Both the position numbers and the translations under genes were made by a program. Below the pieces are notes generated by a model. That model was not told the DNA's origin, searched no databases, and saw only the letters and a list, made by a program, of their open reading frames with translations. From assembly GCA_017619835.1 (NCBI GenBank), contig JAFZRN010000021.1:1-64000 (forward strand): 64,000 nucleotides of DNA, in the 5' to 3' direction. Within the stretch, counting starts at the first letter, position 1, and each line of letters opens with the position of its first letter. The DNA comes from Eubacterium sp. GTDB taxonomy: Bacteria > Bacillota > Clostridia > Lachnospirales > Lachnospiraceae. Positions 1 through 11,489 of this stretch are shown piece after piece.

Positions 1-1
1 C

Positions 2-3000
2 AGGACATCAGGTAAGAAAAACAGCCGGAATATAACATCGATCATAGATGATGCAGAGATAATAGAGATGCCGGATATCGCATCTCCCATACATGAGATA
101 ATAAAAGAAGATTCCGGACTTAACTGGGATATCTATTCTTCATATAAGAATTACGGCAGTGATGAGATCAAGCTTGATAAGAACATATATGTTAAGGACG
201 GAGTATCCTTTAATGGAACAAGTTTCAGTACATCCGGAATGATAGTTGCCAAAAAGGATGTAAACTTTAATATTCATAAGACTGAGCCTGTTACAGATGA
301 AACCATCTTTATATCGTCTGAAAAGGGCGACATCAATATCAACGGCAGCAGCATCTATATGAATGCTGTAATCTATGCTCCCAAGGGAACAGTACGTGTA
401 AGTGCAAACGAGTTCCATCTGAACGGAAGGATCATAGCTAAAGAAGTTGTGATCAACGGAACAGTGATTGAGATAAATGCAGGAAGTCATGATTATGATA
501 TGTTAGATAATCTCGGTCTATTTAATCATGATGAAGAGCCTACGGCAACACCTTCACCAACGACAGAACCTACAGAGGCACCAACAGTAGCACCTATAGC
601 AACGGCAACGCCGAGTGCAACACCTACAGCAACGGCAACAGCAACGCCGTCAGCAACACCTACAGCAACAGCAACGGCGACTCCGAGTGCGACACCGACA
701 AAGGCACCAACGGCAACCCCAAGTGCAACACCTACAGCGACAGCAACACCAAGCGCGACACCGACAAAGGCACCAACGGCAACGCCGAGTGCAACACCGA
801 CGGCGACAGCAACGCCAACTGTGAGACCAACAGCAACACCGAAGCCAACGCCAACTCCTGAATTTATTAAATGCTTTGACACCAGAGAGGATTTTAAAAC
901 ATCTTTAAATAGTTCAGGTATTGATTCTGATGCTGAGTTTATTAGTACACATATCAGTGATGAAAACATATATTCTGCGAATAATGATAATGATCCTGCC
1001 GGAATCATATTAGACAAAGAAAAAGTAGACAATATAAGCATCGATAAGAGTTATGATTTTGGGAATATAAGTATATCAGAAGAGTTTAATGGTTTGTTTG
1101 ATTCTGAAAATGTAGGATCATTTTCCGGTGAAATGAAACTTACATTAACATCAAAATCAAATCGTATAAAACATGTTAGTTTCAATAAAAACCATGCATA
1201 TGCTGTATCCGAGGACAAGCTTAAGTGGAAAGATGCCCAGACAGTATGTGAAACCATGGGAGGCCATCTTGCAGTAATAGATGATGAAAAGGAAAATGAA
1301 TTTGTAAGACAGCTAGCGGAAGATACAGGGAAAAAAGGTTATGTTGCCATAGGGTACACTGATGAAATAAATGAAGGAAGATGGAACTGGATCAATGGTT
1401 CTGACAGTAAGTATACTAACTGGGATAATAGAGAACCTAATGATGGTCTAAATATATATGATCACCAGAATTATGCATACATGCTCGAATCAGGAAGATG
1501 GGATGATGGCGTTGAATTTGAGAATTATTATTATGTATGTGAATGGGAAGATGTAAATGAATTTGCATTATATAGTATTAATTCTGTAATAGTAAAAATG
1601 ACTGTTCCTGCTGATGCAGTAATAAAGAATGAAGGTTCTGATCTTGAGCTGTTTGATGATAACAGTTCTGAAAAAATCATCGTCTGGAAGACGACCATAG
1701 ATGAAGAAAGCAGCATAAATATCCCGATAGAAATCAATACTGAAGATGGTGAGACAGATATCATAAAGGATATAGCTGTATATTATAACGAAAATGGCGA
1801 GATCCGTTCAGAAAAACTTGAAGATGTCGTTATCAAAAACAGTAAATATTCTGATCTGGGAACATGGATAAGTGTTTGCGATGCAGGTGTGATAGGATCC
1901 AAGTGGTCATATTTTGATATGGAAGCATTATATCCAAATGATGGAAGTGTCGAAGTATATGCGTTTGCATCAGATGATCTGGAAAAAGTACTATCATTTG
2001 AAGATGTAAATGAACTAAAGAGGATTGATACTGATGAAGTATATAAAGTATATGGATTAAGGAATCTGGTTGGAAGATATCTGCTTTTAAAGGTTGTACT
2101 AAACCCATCAAGTGAGGGAAGAACTCCTTACATTGATAAGATTTTCGTAGGGGCAAATACATATAAAATACCTGTGAAAAAAGATACAGTGTTCATTCAA
2201 AAGGATATCGTGGGAAATGACATCCTGAATATAGGAGAGCAGGCTTCATTTGAATATAAAACTGTTACCACAGAAGAAGTGCTTTCAAATGTTGAATGGT
2301 ATATAGATGGCGAAAAGACTTTTGGTGAAGAAAGATGGGGAAGCAGGATATATGCAATATTTGAAAACTCCGGTAATCATACGGTAAAAGCAAAATATGA
2401 AGAAGTACCGTCAGGATCCGCATCAAAAAAGATTTCGGTATTATCACCTATTGATCATATCAACTTAGATGATCTTATATCGCCTATAATAGAGTATCCG
2501 TTTTTTAATATGCAGCTTGATAAAACTTCTTATGTAAGTGGTGATGATGTTCAGGTCATTACCGATATAAAAGAAGAGTACATAAGCAGGGTCTTTTATG
2601 ATGATAAAATCTCTGAAGAGGGATTATCAGAAGGGAAAGCTGTAATAAAAGACGTGACAGAAGGAACTCACTCAATCCGTATAGAAACTGAAAATTCATA
2701 TGGCAATAAGTATTCCGGAACGATAGAGTTTAATGTTTATAAAGCTTCTCCGGATGTAAAGACATGGTTTGATAAGGATAAATATTTTGAAGGTGATGAT
2801 GTCCTGCTTTTTATAGAAGAAGGGTACACCATTACCGGGTGTCTTCTGGATGATTCTGATGAAAATATTACTATAAATGAAAGTGATTGTGTTACATTTA
2901 AATCTCCGTCAGCCGGGAATCACCTGATAACACTTAGATTTAAAAAAATGGATACAGAAGAAACAGAGACTTTGGATTTATATCTATTTGTAAATCAGGC

Positions 3001-6000
3001 TCCGATACTTTTGTATAGTGATAATGTTCCGCCGACAGCGATTATATCAGATCCTCAACCCGGAGCTGTATTAAGTGATGATATAAACATCGTAGGTTCT
3101 GTTAAAGATGATGCAGAGTTTGATAGTTATACACTGTCATATAAGAAGGATGGAAATGATGAGTATCATCTGTTTGCTTCGGGAAAAGAAGAGATAGAAA
3201 ATGGACTCCTTGGCATCTTAAATACCGCGGAACTACTTGCAGGTACATATGAAATAAAACTTGAAGCAGCTGACAGGGCGGGAAATAAAAAGATTTACAA
3301 GATAGGTATAAGTGTAGATAAATCCGGATGGGATGGAAACACAGATGATAATAATCCGATTTCCTTAACCCTTTCACATTCTCACACAATGGTTGGAACA
3401 GAGGTTACAGCTCAGGTAAATCTTGCGGAAGGTATGAAACTGGATAACCTGAAACTGTATAAGGATGACATGCTGTTATCTGAAAAAGAACTGATGTCTC
3501 ATTTTACTTCTGAAAAGGCCGGAAGAGTAGTAATCAAAGCAGTATATACACCTGATGAACCGGAGGAAGAACTGGTTTCGACAGCAGAGTGTACTTTTTC
3601 TGATGGTTCTGATAAAAAGAAGCCCATAGCAGAGATAATATCACCTGATTTCATTGATCCGATAAAGGTTCCTACAGAAATAATAGGCACAGTGTCAGAT
3701 GAAACTGGGCTGGATTTCTGGCGCCTTGAATACAGAATGATCCCTTATACTGATTATATATCAATAAACGAAGGGACAGAAGAGATTGAGAACGATATCC
3801 TGGGAGAACTGGATCCATCGATTCTGATAAACGGAAATTATGAGCTTAGATTATGTGCACAGGATAAAGGTGGAAATATCACCAAAGTAACAAAGAAGTT
3901 TATTGTAGAAGGAAATCTCAAGATTGGTGACTATCATATAGGTTTTACTGATGTTACGGCATCAATGGGCGGAACAACTGTCAATGTCAACAGAATATAT
4001 GACAGCAGGAACAAAAAAAGAGGTGATTTCGGATATGGATGGTCGATGGATGTGACAGGAATGAGACTGTCAGAAAGTAACAGCCTCGAAGACGGATATA
4101 CAATGACGAAAACGGGATCAGTACTTACTTCTTCGTATCGGCTGACGGAATCGCTCAGTCATGATGTGGTCATAACTTATGGGGATGGGTCCAGTGACAG
4201 GTTTTCACTCGTTATCTATAATGGGTTCAGTGTTATGACTCCTATCTATGATGTAAGTCTTGGATACAGATGTGTCACAAATCAGAATGTGAAACTGGAG
4301 ATACTGGCAGATACAACTGCTTTTTATGAAGGAGGACGATTGGCATTTCTGGATGAGTCAGTATATGGCGTGCTGAATTACAAACTCACTACTGACGAGG
4401 GAAATGAGATATATCTGAATAAGAATATCGGTGTTTATAAGATGGTAGATCCATCCGGACATGAAATAAGAATTGATAAAGATGGTTTTCATTCCGATGA
4501 CGGTAAAAACATAGAGTTTGAAAGGGACAGAAAAGGAAGGATAGTCAGGATAACTGACCCTTTAAATAATGAAACGAGATATACATATGATAAAAACGGT
4601 GATCTGATCGAGGTAACAGATAGTGCAGACAGAACTGTATCATATACCTATGATAAGGAGCACAATCTGATTTCAATCACTGATCCAATGGGTATTGCTG
4701 TTTCCAGAAACGAGTATGATGACGAAGGACGTCTTGTGGCAATCATTGATGCTGAAGGGAACAGAATGGAGTTTTCTCATGATGTTGATGGAAGACAGGA
4801 AGTCATAAAGGACAGACGTGGTAATCCGACAGTTTATGTATATGATGATAACGGAAATGTACTCCAGACAACAGATGCACTTGGAAATATTACAAAGAAT
4901 ACTTATGATGAATTCAATAACTGTACATCAACAACTGATGCCAATGGCCATACAACGGAGTATTCTTACGATGCAAACGGGAATAACACTTTGATAACGG
5001 CTCCGGATGGAACAAAGGTAGAAAAGCAGTATTCTGAAGAGAATTATATAACAGGTATAAAAAATGTTGATCTAACAGTCATGGCAATGACATATGATAA
5101 TAATGGTGCTCTTACATCTGTTTCTGATGCAAAAAGAAACAAAAAAATGTATGAGTATAATGCGGATGGCAGATTAACGGGAATGACAGATTCCATAGGC
5201 GTATACCAGAAGCTGACTTATGATCCGGATGGAAATGTTGTTTCATCAGAGAATGGTGCCGGAGAAAGTGTGTATTATACTTATGATGATAAGAACAGAT
5301 GCACAGGAGTGACAATCAAAAGAATAGAAGATGGAAAAGAAGTATCGCTAACCAGCAGATATACATACGATGAAGCAGACAACAAAATCCAGAGTATTGA
5401 TAATGCCGGTAATGTAACTTTATACGAATATGATGCAAATGGTAATCAGACCGCAAGCGTTGATGCAAAGAACAGACGAACAACCTATAAATATGATGAT
5501 CGAAGTAATCTTATAAGAATTGTATATCCAGATGGTACTTCTGAGGGCTTTGAGTATGATGCTAATGGTAACAATATTACCGCAATCGACAGAAGCGGAC
5601 TTAAAGTCAACATGACATATGATAAGCTTGACAGAATAGTATCAAAGACATATGCAGATGGAAATAGGGAAAGCTACACTTATGATGCGGTTGGTAATCT
5701 GATAGAGCAGATAAGTGTGACAGGAGCTAAGACTACATACACTTATGATGAATGCAACAGGAATACATCTATTACGGATGCATTTGGTAATACGACATCA
5801 TTTCAATATGATGAACAAAGCAGACTCAGTATTAAATCAGATGCAAAGTATAATTGTACATATTACAAGTATGATTACAATGGAAATATTACAAGTACCC
5901 AGTATCCTATGGGACAATCAGTAAGTGCATGGTATGATGAAAGAAACAGGGTGATTCAACAGTCGGATCAAAGGGGGCATTTAACTAATTATGAATATGA

Positions 6001-8338
6001 TGCGGCAGATAAACTTACGAGAGTTACGGATGCGTATAAAAACAGCTACACATATTCATATAATGAAAATGGCAATCTGATAAAGGTAACAGATCCTCTG
6101 GGACATTCGACAGAGTATACTTATGATGCGGTGGGGCATGTCGCATCTGTTAAGAATGCGGCTGGAAAAACTGCAACATATGAATATGATTCGACCGGAA
6201 ATCTTATCTCGGAAGTTGATTTTGCAGGACATGAGACAAAGTATTCCTATGATGAGATGGACAGGATTATCAGTAAAAAAACTGCTGATAACAGTATAAC
6301 ATATAATTATACAGAAACTGGACGTATCAGCAGTGTAAGAGATGATAATGGAACTGTAAGTTATAAGTATGATAAATATAACAGACTCATATCATATACA
6401 GATGCTGATAATGTGACCGTATCATATACCTATGATAAATACGGCAACATAGAAAGCATAGATAACGGTTTCAATAAGACAAAGTATGAATATGATATCC
6501 TGAACAGACTGACGAAAGTCATTGATCATAATGAAAAAGCAACTGAATATGAGTATGATGAATTTGGCAATCTAAGTATAATGCGTTACCCGAATGGTAA
6601 TTCAATATACTATAAGTATGATAAGAATCAGAGGCTCACATCAGAAGAGATAAAAGATGCATCAGATAATAAGCTGGCAGGGTATTTTTATTCGCTAGGA
6701 GCTTGTGGAGAGAGGACGCTTGTCACTGAAGAGGATAGTTCAAAAAGAATAAAGACAACAAGATCATACACATATGATAGCCTGAATCGCCTTACCAAGG
6801 AGATAATAACCAGAGATAATACAAAACTTATTCAGGAATATACTTATGATGCAGTAAGTAACAGGATATCTAAGGAGACTTCGGTAACAGGAGATATATC
6901 AGTTCTTGCCGATACAGATCTTGATGAGATAGAAGTCAAGACGGGGACGACATACTATACTTATAACGAACTGAACCAGCTGGTGTCTGAAACTAATGGA
7001 TCAGATACGATCATTTATACATATGATGATAATGGTAATCTTATCAGCGAACAGGGAGATAAGCGGAAAAACTATGTTTATGATTCCGAGAATCATCTTA
7101 TATCAGCAACGGTTCAGAAAGGCAGCAATGTTACTAGTGAATCTTACACATATGACTATGCCGGAAACAGAACATCAAAGACAGTAAATGAACTTGATGT
7201 CACAAACTATGTTAACGATATCAGTAGTGACCTCACATATGTCTATGCAGAAACGGATAAAGATGGTAAACTTAAAAAGTCATATACCAGAGGACATGAA
7301 CTGATATCAGTTGAATCAAAGTCAGCTATAACAGGTCAAAAAAATGCCATTCATTATTACATTAATGATGGACAAGGCAGTGTAAGATTACTTACAGATT
7401 CAGAAGGAATTATTACAGACAGGTATTCATATGACGGCTACGGGATTCTGTTAGAGAAAGAAGGAGACACAGAGAACGACTTCCTGTATACAGGAGAACA
7501 ATACAACTACATAACAGAGCTATATTATCTGAGGGCAAGATACATGGACCCGTCAACGGGAACATTTATCAGCATGGACAGCTATGCTGGTTCTCTTAGT
7601 GATCCAATATCACTGCATAAGTATCTCTATGCAAATGCCAATCCTGTGATGAATACAGATCCGAGTGGATACTTATCGGCTACTGAATTAGTTGGTGGTT
7701 TGGCAATAGCTTCAATTTTAGTGGTTGCATATAGCTCTTTTGCATCAATGAATATGCAACGCTCATTAAAAAAGATGGCACTGACGAGTGAGGCAAATGC
7801 GACAATTAGTTATAACAGTTTTTCAGTTATTCTAGTTGAAGTAATTGGGATAAAACTGTTTTTGGAAATGTCTGCAAAAGAAATAAAGGATATAGCAGAA
7901 GATAAATATGTCAAAGAATATAAAAAAGAAGAAGATGATACTAAAGGAAATTATTTTGTTTATACTTTAGTTGATGCAGATGGAATAGTCAGGTATGTTG
8001 GAAGAACAAAAGACTACGAAAGACGTATGAGGGAACACGCAAATAATGGTAAAATAAAACAGTACAATTTATATAGAGGCCCATATTATTCTGGATTAAC
8101 AAAAGAAGAGGCTAGAGGAATAGAGCAGAAACTGATGTTGTTTTATCATACTTTAAATACTGCTAAAGATCCGGATGTAATGTTTTATAATTTTGTAAAT
8201 GGTGTGAATAATAATAATAAAGCCATTGATATCTATAAAAGAGAAACAATTAAATATTTCAAAAAATATCCGACGTATTTTGAAAATCAAGTGGATAATG
8301 AGTATGATAATATTACAGAAGAAATAGAAGGGTGGTAA
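2..8338 (+). CDS. Giant RHS/YD-repeat surface protein with C-type lectin-like domain and GIY-YIG toxin tip (5' end outside window)
   Basis: Polymorphic-toxin type RHS protein. The frame is open from base 2, so the gene starts upstream; an internal ATG at 68 gives 2756 residues, used for numbering here. In order: a beta-rich N-terminal part; a Thr/Pro/Ala-rich linker (about 155-264); a C-type lectin-like domain (about 372-494) with EPND and a late WDD; several Ig-like segments; an RHS entry region near 1290; many YD repeats (about 1490-2460); and the RHS core ending in [14 protein letters not shown] and NTDPSG (about 2470-2535). After a hydrophobic stretch comes a GIY-YIG-like nuclease (about 2626-2700: [15 protein letters not shown]). 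By family knowledge the YD repeats form a shell around the C-terminal toxin. The lectin-like domain may bind a target surface, which is inference. The next gene is the likely immunity partner. Confidence 0.93.
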   Translation, partial: RTSGKKNSRNITSIIDDAEIIEMPDIASPIHEIIKEDSGLNWDIYSSYKNYGSDEIKLDKNIYVKDGVSFNGTSFSTSGMIVAKKDVNFNIHKTEPVTDETIFISSEKGDININGSSIYMNAVIYAPKGTVRVSANEFHLNGRIIAKEVVINGTVIEINAGSHDYDMLDNLGLFNHDEEPTATPSPTTEPTEAPTVAPIATATPSATPTATATATPSATPTATATATPSATPTKAPTATPSATPTATATPSATPTKAPTATPSATPTATATPTVRPTATPKPTPTPEFIKCFDTREDFKTSLNSSGIDSDAEFISTHISDENIYSANNDNDPAGIILDKEKVDNISIDKSYDFGNISISEEFNGLFDSENVGSFSGEMKLTLTSKSNRIKHVSFNKNHAYAVSEDKLKWKDAQTVCETMGGHLAVIDDEKENEFVRQLAEDTGKKGYVAIGYTDEINEGRWNWINGSDSKYTNWDNREPNDGLNIYDHQNYAYMLESGRWDDGVEFENYYYVCEWEDVNEFALYSINSVIVKMTVPADAVIKNEGSDLELFDDNSSEKIIVWKTTIDEESSINIPIEINTEDGETDIIKDIAVYYNENGEIRSEKLEDVVIKNSKYSDLGTWISVCDAGVIGSKWSYFDMEALYPNDGSVEVYAFASDDLEKVLSFEDVNELKRIDTDEVYKVYGLRNLVGRYLLLKVVLNPSSEGRTPYIDKIFVGANTYKIPVKKDTVFIQKDIVGNDILNIGEQASFEYKTVTTEEVLSNVEWYIDGEKTFGEERWGSRIYAIFENSGNHTVKAKYEEVPSGSASKKISVLSPIDHINLDDLISPIIEYPFFNMQLDKTSYVSGDDVQVITDIKEEYISRVFYDDKISEEGLSEGKAVIKDVTEGTHSIRIETENSYGNKYSGTIEFNVYKASPDVKTWFDKDKYFEGDDVLLFIEEGYTITGCLLDDSDENITINESDCVTFKSPSAGNHLITLRFKKMDTEETETLDLYLFVNQAPILLYSDNVPPTAIISDPQPGAVLSDDINIVGSVKDDAEFDSYTLSYKKDGNDEYHLFASGKEEIENGLLGILNTAELLAGTYEIKLEAADRAGNKKIYKIGISVDKSGWDGNTDDNNPISLTLSHSHTMVGTEVTAQVNLAEGMKLDNLKLYKDDMLLSEKELMSHFTSEKAGRVVIKAVYTPDEPEEELVSTAECTFSDGSDKKKPIAEIISPDFIDPIKVPTEIIGTVSDETGLDFWRLEYRMIPYTDYISINEGTEEIENDILGELDPSILINGNYELRLCAQDKGGNITKVTKKFIVEGNLKIGDYHIGFTDVTASMGGTTVNVNRIYDSRNKKRGDFGYGWSMDVTGMRLSESNSLEDGYTMTKTGSVLTSSYRLTESLSHDVVITYGDGSSDRFSLVIYNGFSVMTPIYDVSLGYRCVTNQNVKLEILADTTAFYEGGRLAFLDESVYGVLNYKLTTDEGNEIYLNKNIGVYKMVDPSGHEIRIDKDGFHSDDGKNIEFERDRKGRIVRITDPLNNETRYTYDKNGDLIEVTDSADRTVSYTYDKEHNLISITDPMGIAVSRNEYDDEGRLVAIIDAEGNRMEFSHDVDGRQEVIKDRRGNPTVYVYDDNGNVLQTTDALGNITKNTYDEFNNCTSTTDANGHTTEYSYDANGNNTLITAPDGTKVEKQYSEENYITGIKNVDLTVMAMTYDNNGALTSVSDAKRNKKMYEYNADGRLTGMTDSIGVYQKLTYDPDGNVVSSENGAGESVYYTYDDKNRCTGVTIKRIEDGKEVSLTSRYTYDEADNKIQSIDNAGNVTLYEYDANGNQTASVDAKNRRTTYKYDDRSNLIRIVYPDGTSEGFEYDANGNNITAIDRSGLKVNMTYDKLDRIVSKTYADGNRESYTYDAVGNLIEQISVTGAKTTYTYDECNRNTSITDAFGNTTSFQYDEQSRLSIKSDAKYNCTYYKYDYNGNITSTQYPMGQSVSAWYDERNRVIQQSDQRGHLTNYEYDAADKLTRVTDAYKNSYTYSYNENGNLIKVTDPLGHSTEYTYDAVGHVASVKNAAGKTATYEYDSTGNLISEVDFAGHETKYSYDEMDRIISKKTADNSITYNYTETGRISSVRDDNGTVSYKYDKYNRLISYTDADNVTVSYTYDKYGNIESIDNGFNKTKYEYDILNRLTKVIDHNEKATEYEYDEFGNLSIMRYPNGNSIYYKYDKNQRLTSEEIKDASDNKLAGYFYSLGACGERTLVTEEDSSKRIKTTRSYTYDSLNRLTKEIITRDNTKLIQEYTYDAVSNRISKETSVTGDISVLADTDLDEIEVKTGTTYYTYNELNQLVSETNGSDTIIYTYDDNGNLISEQGDKRKNYVYDSENHLISATVQKGSNVTSESYTYDYAGNRTSKTVNELDVTNYVNDISSDLTYVYAETDKDGKLKKSYTRGHELISVESKSAITGQKNAIHYYINDGQGSVRLLTDSEGIITDRYSYDGYGILLEKEGDTENDFLYTGEQYNYITELYYLRARYMDPSTGTFISMDSYAGSLSDPISLHKYLYANANPVMNTDPSGYLSATELVGGLAIASILVVAYSSFASMNMQRSLKKMALTSEANATISYNSFSVILVEVIGIKLFLEMSAKEIKDIAEDKYVKEYKKEEDDTKGNYFVYTLVDADGIVRYVGRTKDYERRMREHANNGKIKQYNLYRGPYYSGLTKEEARGIEQKLMLFYHTLNTAKDPDVMFYNFVNGVNNNNKAIDIYKRETIKYFKKYPTYFENQVDNEYDNITEEIEGW
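536..858 (+). repeat. Degenerate Thr/Pro/Ala-coding tandem repeats
   Basis: Short repeats built from units like GCAACGCCGAGTGCAACACC encode a proline/threonine linker ([10 protein letters not shown] type) inside the RHS gene. They separate the N-terminal beta domain from the lectin-like part. Such linkers are common in secreted proteins of Lachnospiraceae, where they act as flexible wall-spanning stalks. Length change by slippage is plausible. Long open frames on both strands here come from the composition and are not genes. Confidence 0.9.
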
Positions 8339-8344
8339 TAAGTT

Positions 8345-9169
8345 ATGAGAGATGGAAAAAAAATCCTTTTTGACCAGTTTTGGGGGGGAGGAGGATGGAA
8401 AAATTATTATCATCTAAATATATCTGAAGAAGAATTTAATCTTGCTAAAGAAAAAGGATATATGTTTGATTATCCTGATGCTATTACGCATCAGGAGTAT
8501 TTGGAGAGATTGAAAAAGAATGTTGAAGTAATCGATGTTAAAGATGTTGCTGATTCATTTTTATATAGTCTATCCACAAGAAAGCTTGAATATAGATCTG
8601 TGTTAGGTAGTTATTGGTATGCTATAGCCATGCCTCAACATGAATATAAAGGCGATGGGGTCTGTCCTGTTTGTAGGTGGTTTGCTTGGGAGAAATCACC
8701 TGATAATAAGGAAATCATACAAGGTCTAAATACTTACAGTTTTGAAAGATACAAATGGGGTGGCATAAGATATAATGCTCATTCATATGCTTTATTCGAT
8801 TTGGAACAATTCTTAAAGCTTGAAAAACATGATCATACTGAAGAGGATGAAAAAATATTACATGATATACTCGCTTGCGTTTATGAATTATCACCGAAGA
8901 ATAAAGCCGGAGCTTTACGTGATTTAATAAGTAAGAAAAAAATCTTTAAAACTAACAAACAGGAAATATCAACGATATTAGATGCATTGGGAGTATGCGG
9001 AATATTATCATCAAAAGAATTTCCATGTTATTATGATGATTTTTATCATGACAGAGATTGCGAAGAGTTAACCAATGACTTCTTATATCCTACTAATAGA
9101 TGGCGGGCATCTGATGGAATTAATACAGAGTGTTATGAAAGGGTATTTGGTAAACCATTTGTCTTATAA
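8345..9169 (+). CDS. Putative immunity protein for the GIY-YIG tip of the RHS protein
   Basis: A 274-residue soluble protein that I do not recognise. It starts 6 nt after the RHS stop, downstream of a GGGTGG ribosome binding site, so it is co-transcribed with the toxin tip. That position is the classical place for an immunity gene, and the function is inferred only from position. Features: a GWKNYYHLNI segment near the N-terminus, one CPVC pair (about residues 106-109), no signal peptide and no membrane segment. A run of seven G (8382-8388) and a run of eight A lie in the first 15 codons. The DNA is AT-rich like the rest of the cassette. Confidence 0.7.
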   Translation: MRDGKKILFDQFWGGGGWKNYYHLNISEEEFNLAKEKGYMFDYPDAITHQEYLERLKKNVEVIDVKDVADSFLYSLSTRKLEYRSVLGSYWYAIAMPQHEYKGDGVCPVCRWFAWEKSPDNKEIIQGLNTYSFERYKWGGIRYNAHSYALFDLEQFLKLEKHDHTEEDEKILHDILACVYELSPKNKAGALRDLISKKKIFKTNKQEISTILDALGVCGILSSKEFPCYYDDFYHDRDCEELTNDFLYPTNRWRASDGINTECYERVFGKPFVL

Positions 9170-9239
9170 ATATAGATTATATATTCCATTTCATTTTTCT
9201 TTAAAGTAAAATTCTGTAACTGCATAGCATGGCAATAGT

Positions 9240-10478
9240 GTGATAAGTGAAGACTACACCTATGACTATGCCGGAAATAGAACATCAAAGACAGTTAATG
9301 AGCTTGATGTAACTAACTATGTAAACGACATCCACAGTGACCTTACATATGTTCTTTCGGAGACAGATAAAGATGGAAAGCTGAAGAAAAGTTATACAAG
9401 AGGAGAAGAACTGATCTCATCTGAGATTGGAACACAGTCTTCAAGCAATAATTCAACTGCAAGCGATAACACTGTCCGTTATTTCATAAATGATGGTCAT
9501 GGAAGTGTAAGACTTCTTACTGATTCAGAAGGAAATATCACCGACAGATATTCATACGATGGCTATGGAAATCTACTCGAAAAAGAAGGCGATACAGAGA
9601 ACGATTATCTATATGCAGGAGAACAGTATAACTATACAACTGAGCTTTATTATCTCAGGGCCAGATATATGGATCCGTCAACGGGAACATTTATCAGTAT
9701 GGATAGCTATGCAGGGACATCTGATGAGCCGATATCTTTACACAAATATCTCTATGCAAATGCAAATCCTATAATGAATACTGATCCGAGTGGTAATACC
9801 GCAAGATTGGATGAGCAAACAACTGCTTCTGCTGGAAGAGTAAGTGTTTCTTCTGCTGTGGCTCGTCATGATCAAACAGTTCTTATAATATTAAATAATT
9901 TGAGAAATAAATTGATGACGGCTGAGACTCAAATGATTCTTACCTCGGCAATGGCTACAATAATTTCAGAATATTTACTAGAAGAGGCAAATGCTTTAAC
10001 GATTCAAAATGTTGATACAGAGAAAAAAATCAAAAGCTATGCTGTTGCCTATCAGAAAGAAGATAAAAAAATTTGGGATGTTTATACTGTATATACATTA
10101 AGAGATGATAATGGGATTGTTAGATATGTAGGAAGAACTAAGGATTATGATAGAAGAATGACTGCCCATGCTAGACCTGGTGGTAAAATGCAAAGATATG
10201 GATTAATACCAGGAGAACGTTATGATGGCTTATCTTGGGAAGAATGTAGAGCTCTTGAACAAACATTAATGGTTGCTTATCATTCATTAAACAGAACGAA
10301 GGATATGGGCAATTTGGGTGTAAATTTTGTTAATGGAATTAGTATATTAAATAATAATAAGATAATATATTACAATGCTTTTAAAGATTATTATGATAAA
10401 TATCCTGACTATTTTGAAAACCAGATTCAAAATGAAATAAGTAATATTTTGGAGGATATGGATTGCTGGTGGGATTAG
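9240..10478 (+). CDS. Orphan RHS C-terminal cassette with a second GIY-YIG toxin
   Basis: Displaced RHS tip. Its first about 190 residues repeat the end of the large RHS protein ([20 protein letters not shown] through the MDPSTGTF core), with many synonymous differences. Homology starts abruptly near 9231, just after an in-frame stop at 9225-9227. The only start is GTG 9240, with no ribosome binding site, so it is probably silent unless recombined into the long gene. The C-terminal part (about residues 285-400) is a GIY-YIG domain ([18 protein letters not shown] near 345) homologous to the tip of the main protein, with a different connecting segment. Orphan toxin cassettes are a known feature of RHS loci. 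The next gene is the likely immunity partner. Confidence 0.8.
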   Translation: MISEDYTYDYAGNRTSKTVNELDVTNYVNDIHSDLTYVLSETDKDGKLKKSYTRGEELISSEIGTQSSSNNSTASDNTVRYFINDGHGSVRLLTDSEGNITDRYSYDGYGNLLEKEGDTENDYLYAGEQYNYTTELYYLRARYMDPSTGTFISMDSYAGTSDEPISLHKYLYANANPIMNTDPSGNTARLDEQTTASAGRVSVSSAVARHDQTVLIILNNLRNKLMTAETQMILTSAMATIISEYLLEEANALTIQNVDTEKKIKSYAVAYQKEDKKIWDVYTVYTLRDDNGIVRYVGRTKDYDRRMTAHARPGGKMQRYGLIPGERYDGLSWEECRALEQTLMVAYHSLNRTKDMGNLGVNFVNGISILNNNKIIYYNAFKDYYDKYPDYFENQIQNEISNILEDMDCWWD

Positions 10479-10517
10479 TATTATGATTATATAATAATGC
10501 AAAAGGAGATAATAGAA

Positions 10518-11384
10518 ATGTCAGAAACATGGGGAGCAGGAATATTTCAGAATGCATCCGGAGAAGATATAAAAAATTATTATATGGCTATGCTAAAAAG
10601 AGGGGCTTCAGATGATGAGGCATATGATGCATCTTTAAAGGTGTTAAAAAACTTCACGGATGAAGAGAGTAGAAGTAATGCCATAATTGGATTGGCATAT
10701 ACAATGTGGAAATATGGGAGAATAAACGATAATGTTAGAGACTTACTTAATGAAGCGCTCGGTTACGAGAATAGAAGGGTGTGGAATAGTAAAAATAAAG
10801 AAAAACAAAGAAGTAAGAATATTGTCAAACTACAAAATGACTTATCAGTAGATGTTGAGAGAAAGAAGGTTCCAATATATAAGCCTTTTATAACAGACTG
10901 GAAAGCAGGAGATGTTTATTATTTTAAGTTAAATGAAGATGGTGTTTATGTTCCAGATGATTTTAAAGGATATTATGTGATTATGTTAATAGTATCTGTG
11001 TATCAAAAAGATTGGGATGTAAGATACATTAATAGTGATATATCCCAGGTAAGATTTTATATGTTAAATCATAAGCCTCTCAATGTAGAAGAAATACATG
11101 ATTCAGTTCCGATTTGTTTTAGAAAGCCGCTTATAGATCCTATAGGAATAAACCATTCGGTGGTTTTTTCGGGATATTTTTGTGAAAGATCTAAGAATAA
11201 GAGACCAAAAGATTTAACGTTTTTAGGTAGATATGATGAGAATGATCGTATTAAACAATTATATCAAAATAATGCGTTGATTTTATTTTGGGGTGATTTA
11301 CTTGAAAAAGAGCTTATACAGGGGTTTGGAAATACTATTGATCTAATAAAAGAGCATAAGAATAAAACTGACGGATTAAAATAA
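10518..11384 (+). CDS. Putative immunity protein, DUF4259-like N-terminus
   Basis: A 288-residue cytoplasmic protein following the orphan GIY-YIG cassette. I start it at ATG 10518 because AAGGAG at 10503-10508 lies 9 nt upstream; an in-frame ATG at 10497 has no such site. The opening SETWGAGIFQN resembles the start of DUF4259 proteins (GAWGxGxFxND), followed by a helical region and then a beta-rich half with WKAGDVYYFKL. DUF4259-type proteins often sit in toxin-immunity loci. The role as immunity to the 9240 toxin is inferred from position. It does not resemble the immunity candidate at 8345, although the two toxins are homologous. Confidence 0.65.
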   Translation: MSETWGAGIFQNASGEDIKNYYMAMLKRGASDDEAYDASLKVLKNFTDEESRSNAIIGLAYTMWKYGRINDNVRDLLNEALGYENRRVWNSKNKEKQRSKNIVKLQNDLSVDVERKKVPIYKPFITDWKAGDVYYFKLNEDGVYVPDDFKGYYVIMLIVSVYQKDWDVRYINSDISQVRFYMLNHKPLNVEEIHDSVPICFRKPLIDPIGINHSVVFSGYFCERSKNKRPKDLTFLGRYDENDRIKQLYQNNALILFWGDLLEKELIQGFGNTIDLIKEHKNKTDGLK

Positions 11385-11451
11385 AATTTAAATTCGTTAA
11401 AAATTTATGTCATGTATTCATTAATACTTTAGAGGATATATGACGCTGTAT

Positions 11452-11489
11452 AACCCCGTTATGATTCGTTATTTTTTCTTAACGGGGTT
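11452..11489 (+). terminator. Hairpin at the orphan RHS junction
   Basis: Perfect 10-bp inverted repeat: AACCCCGTTA at 11452-11461 and TAACGGGGTT at 11480-11489, with an 18-nt AT-rich loop. There is no U-run after it, so it is a weak terminator at best. Its right arm coincides with the first base of homology to the RHS core, which suggests it marks or formed at the recombination junction. Confidence 0.45.

Noticed and set aside
526-1041. Long minus-strand frame rich in Val/Gly/Ala opposite the RHS linker
   Set aside because: It is the complement of the Thr/Pro-coding repeats; no start signal, composition artefact.
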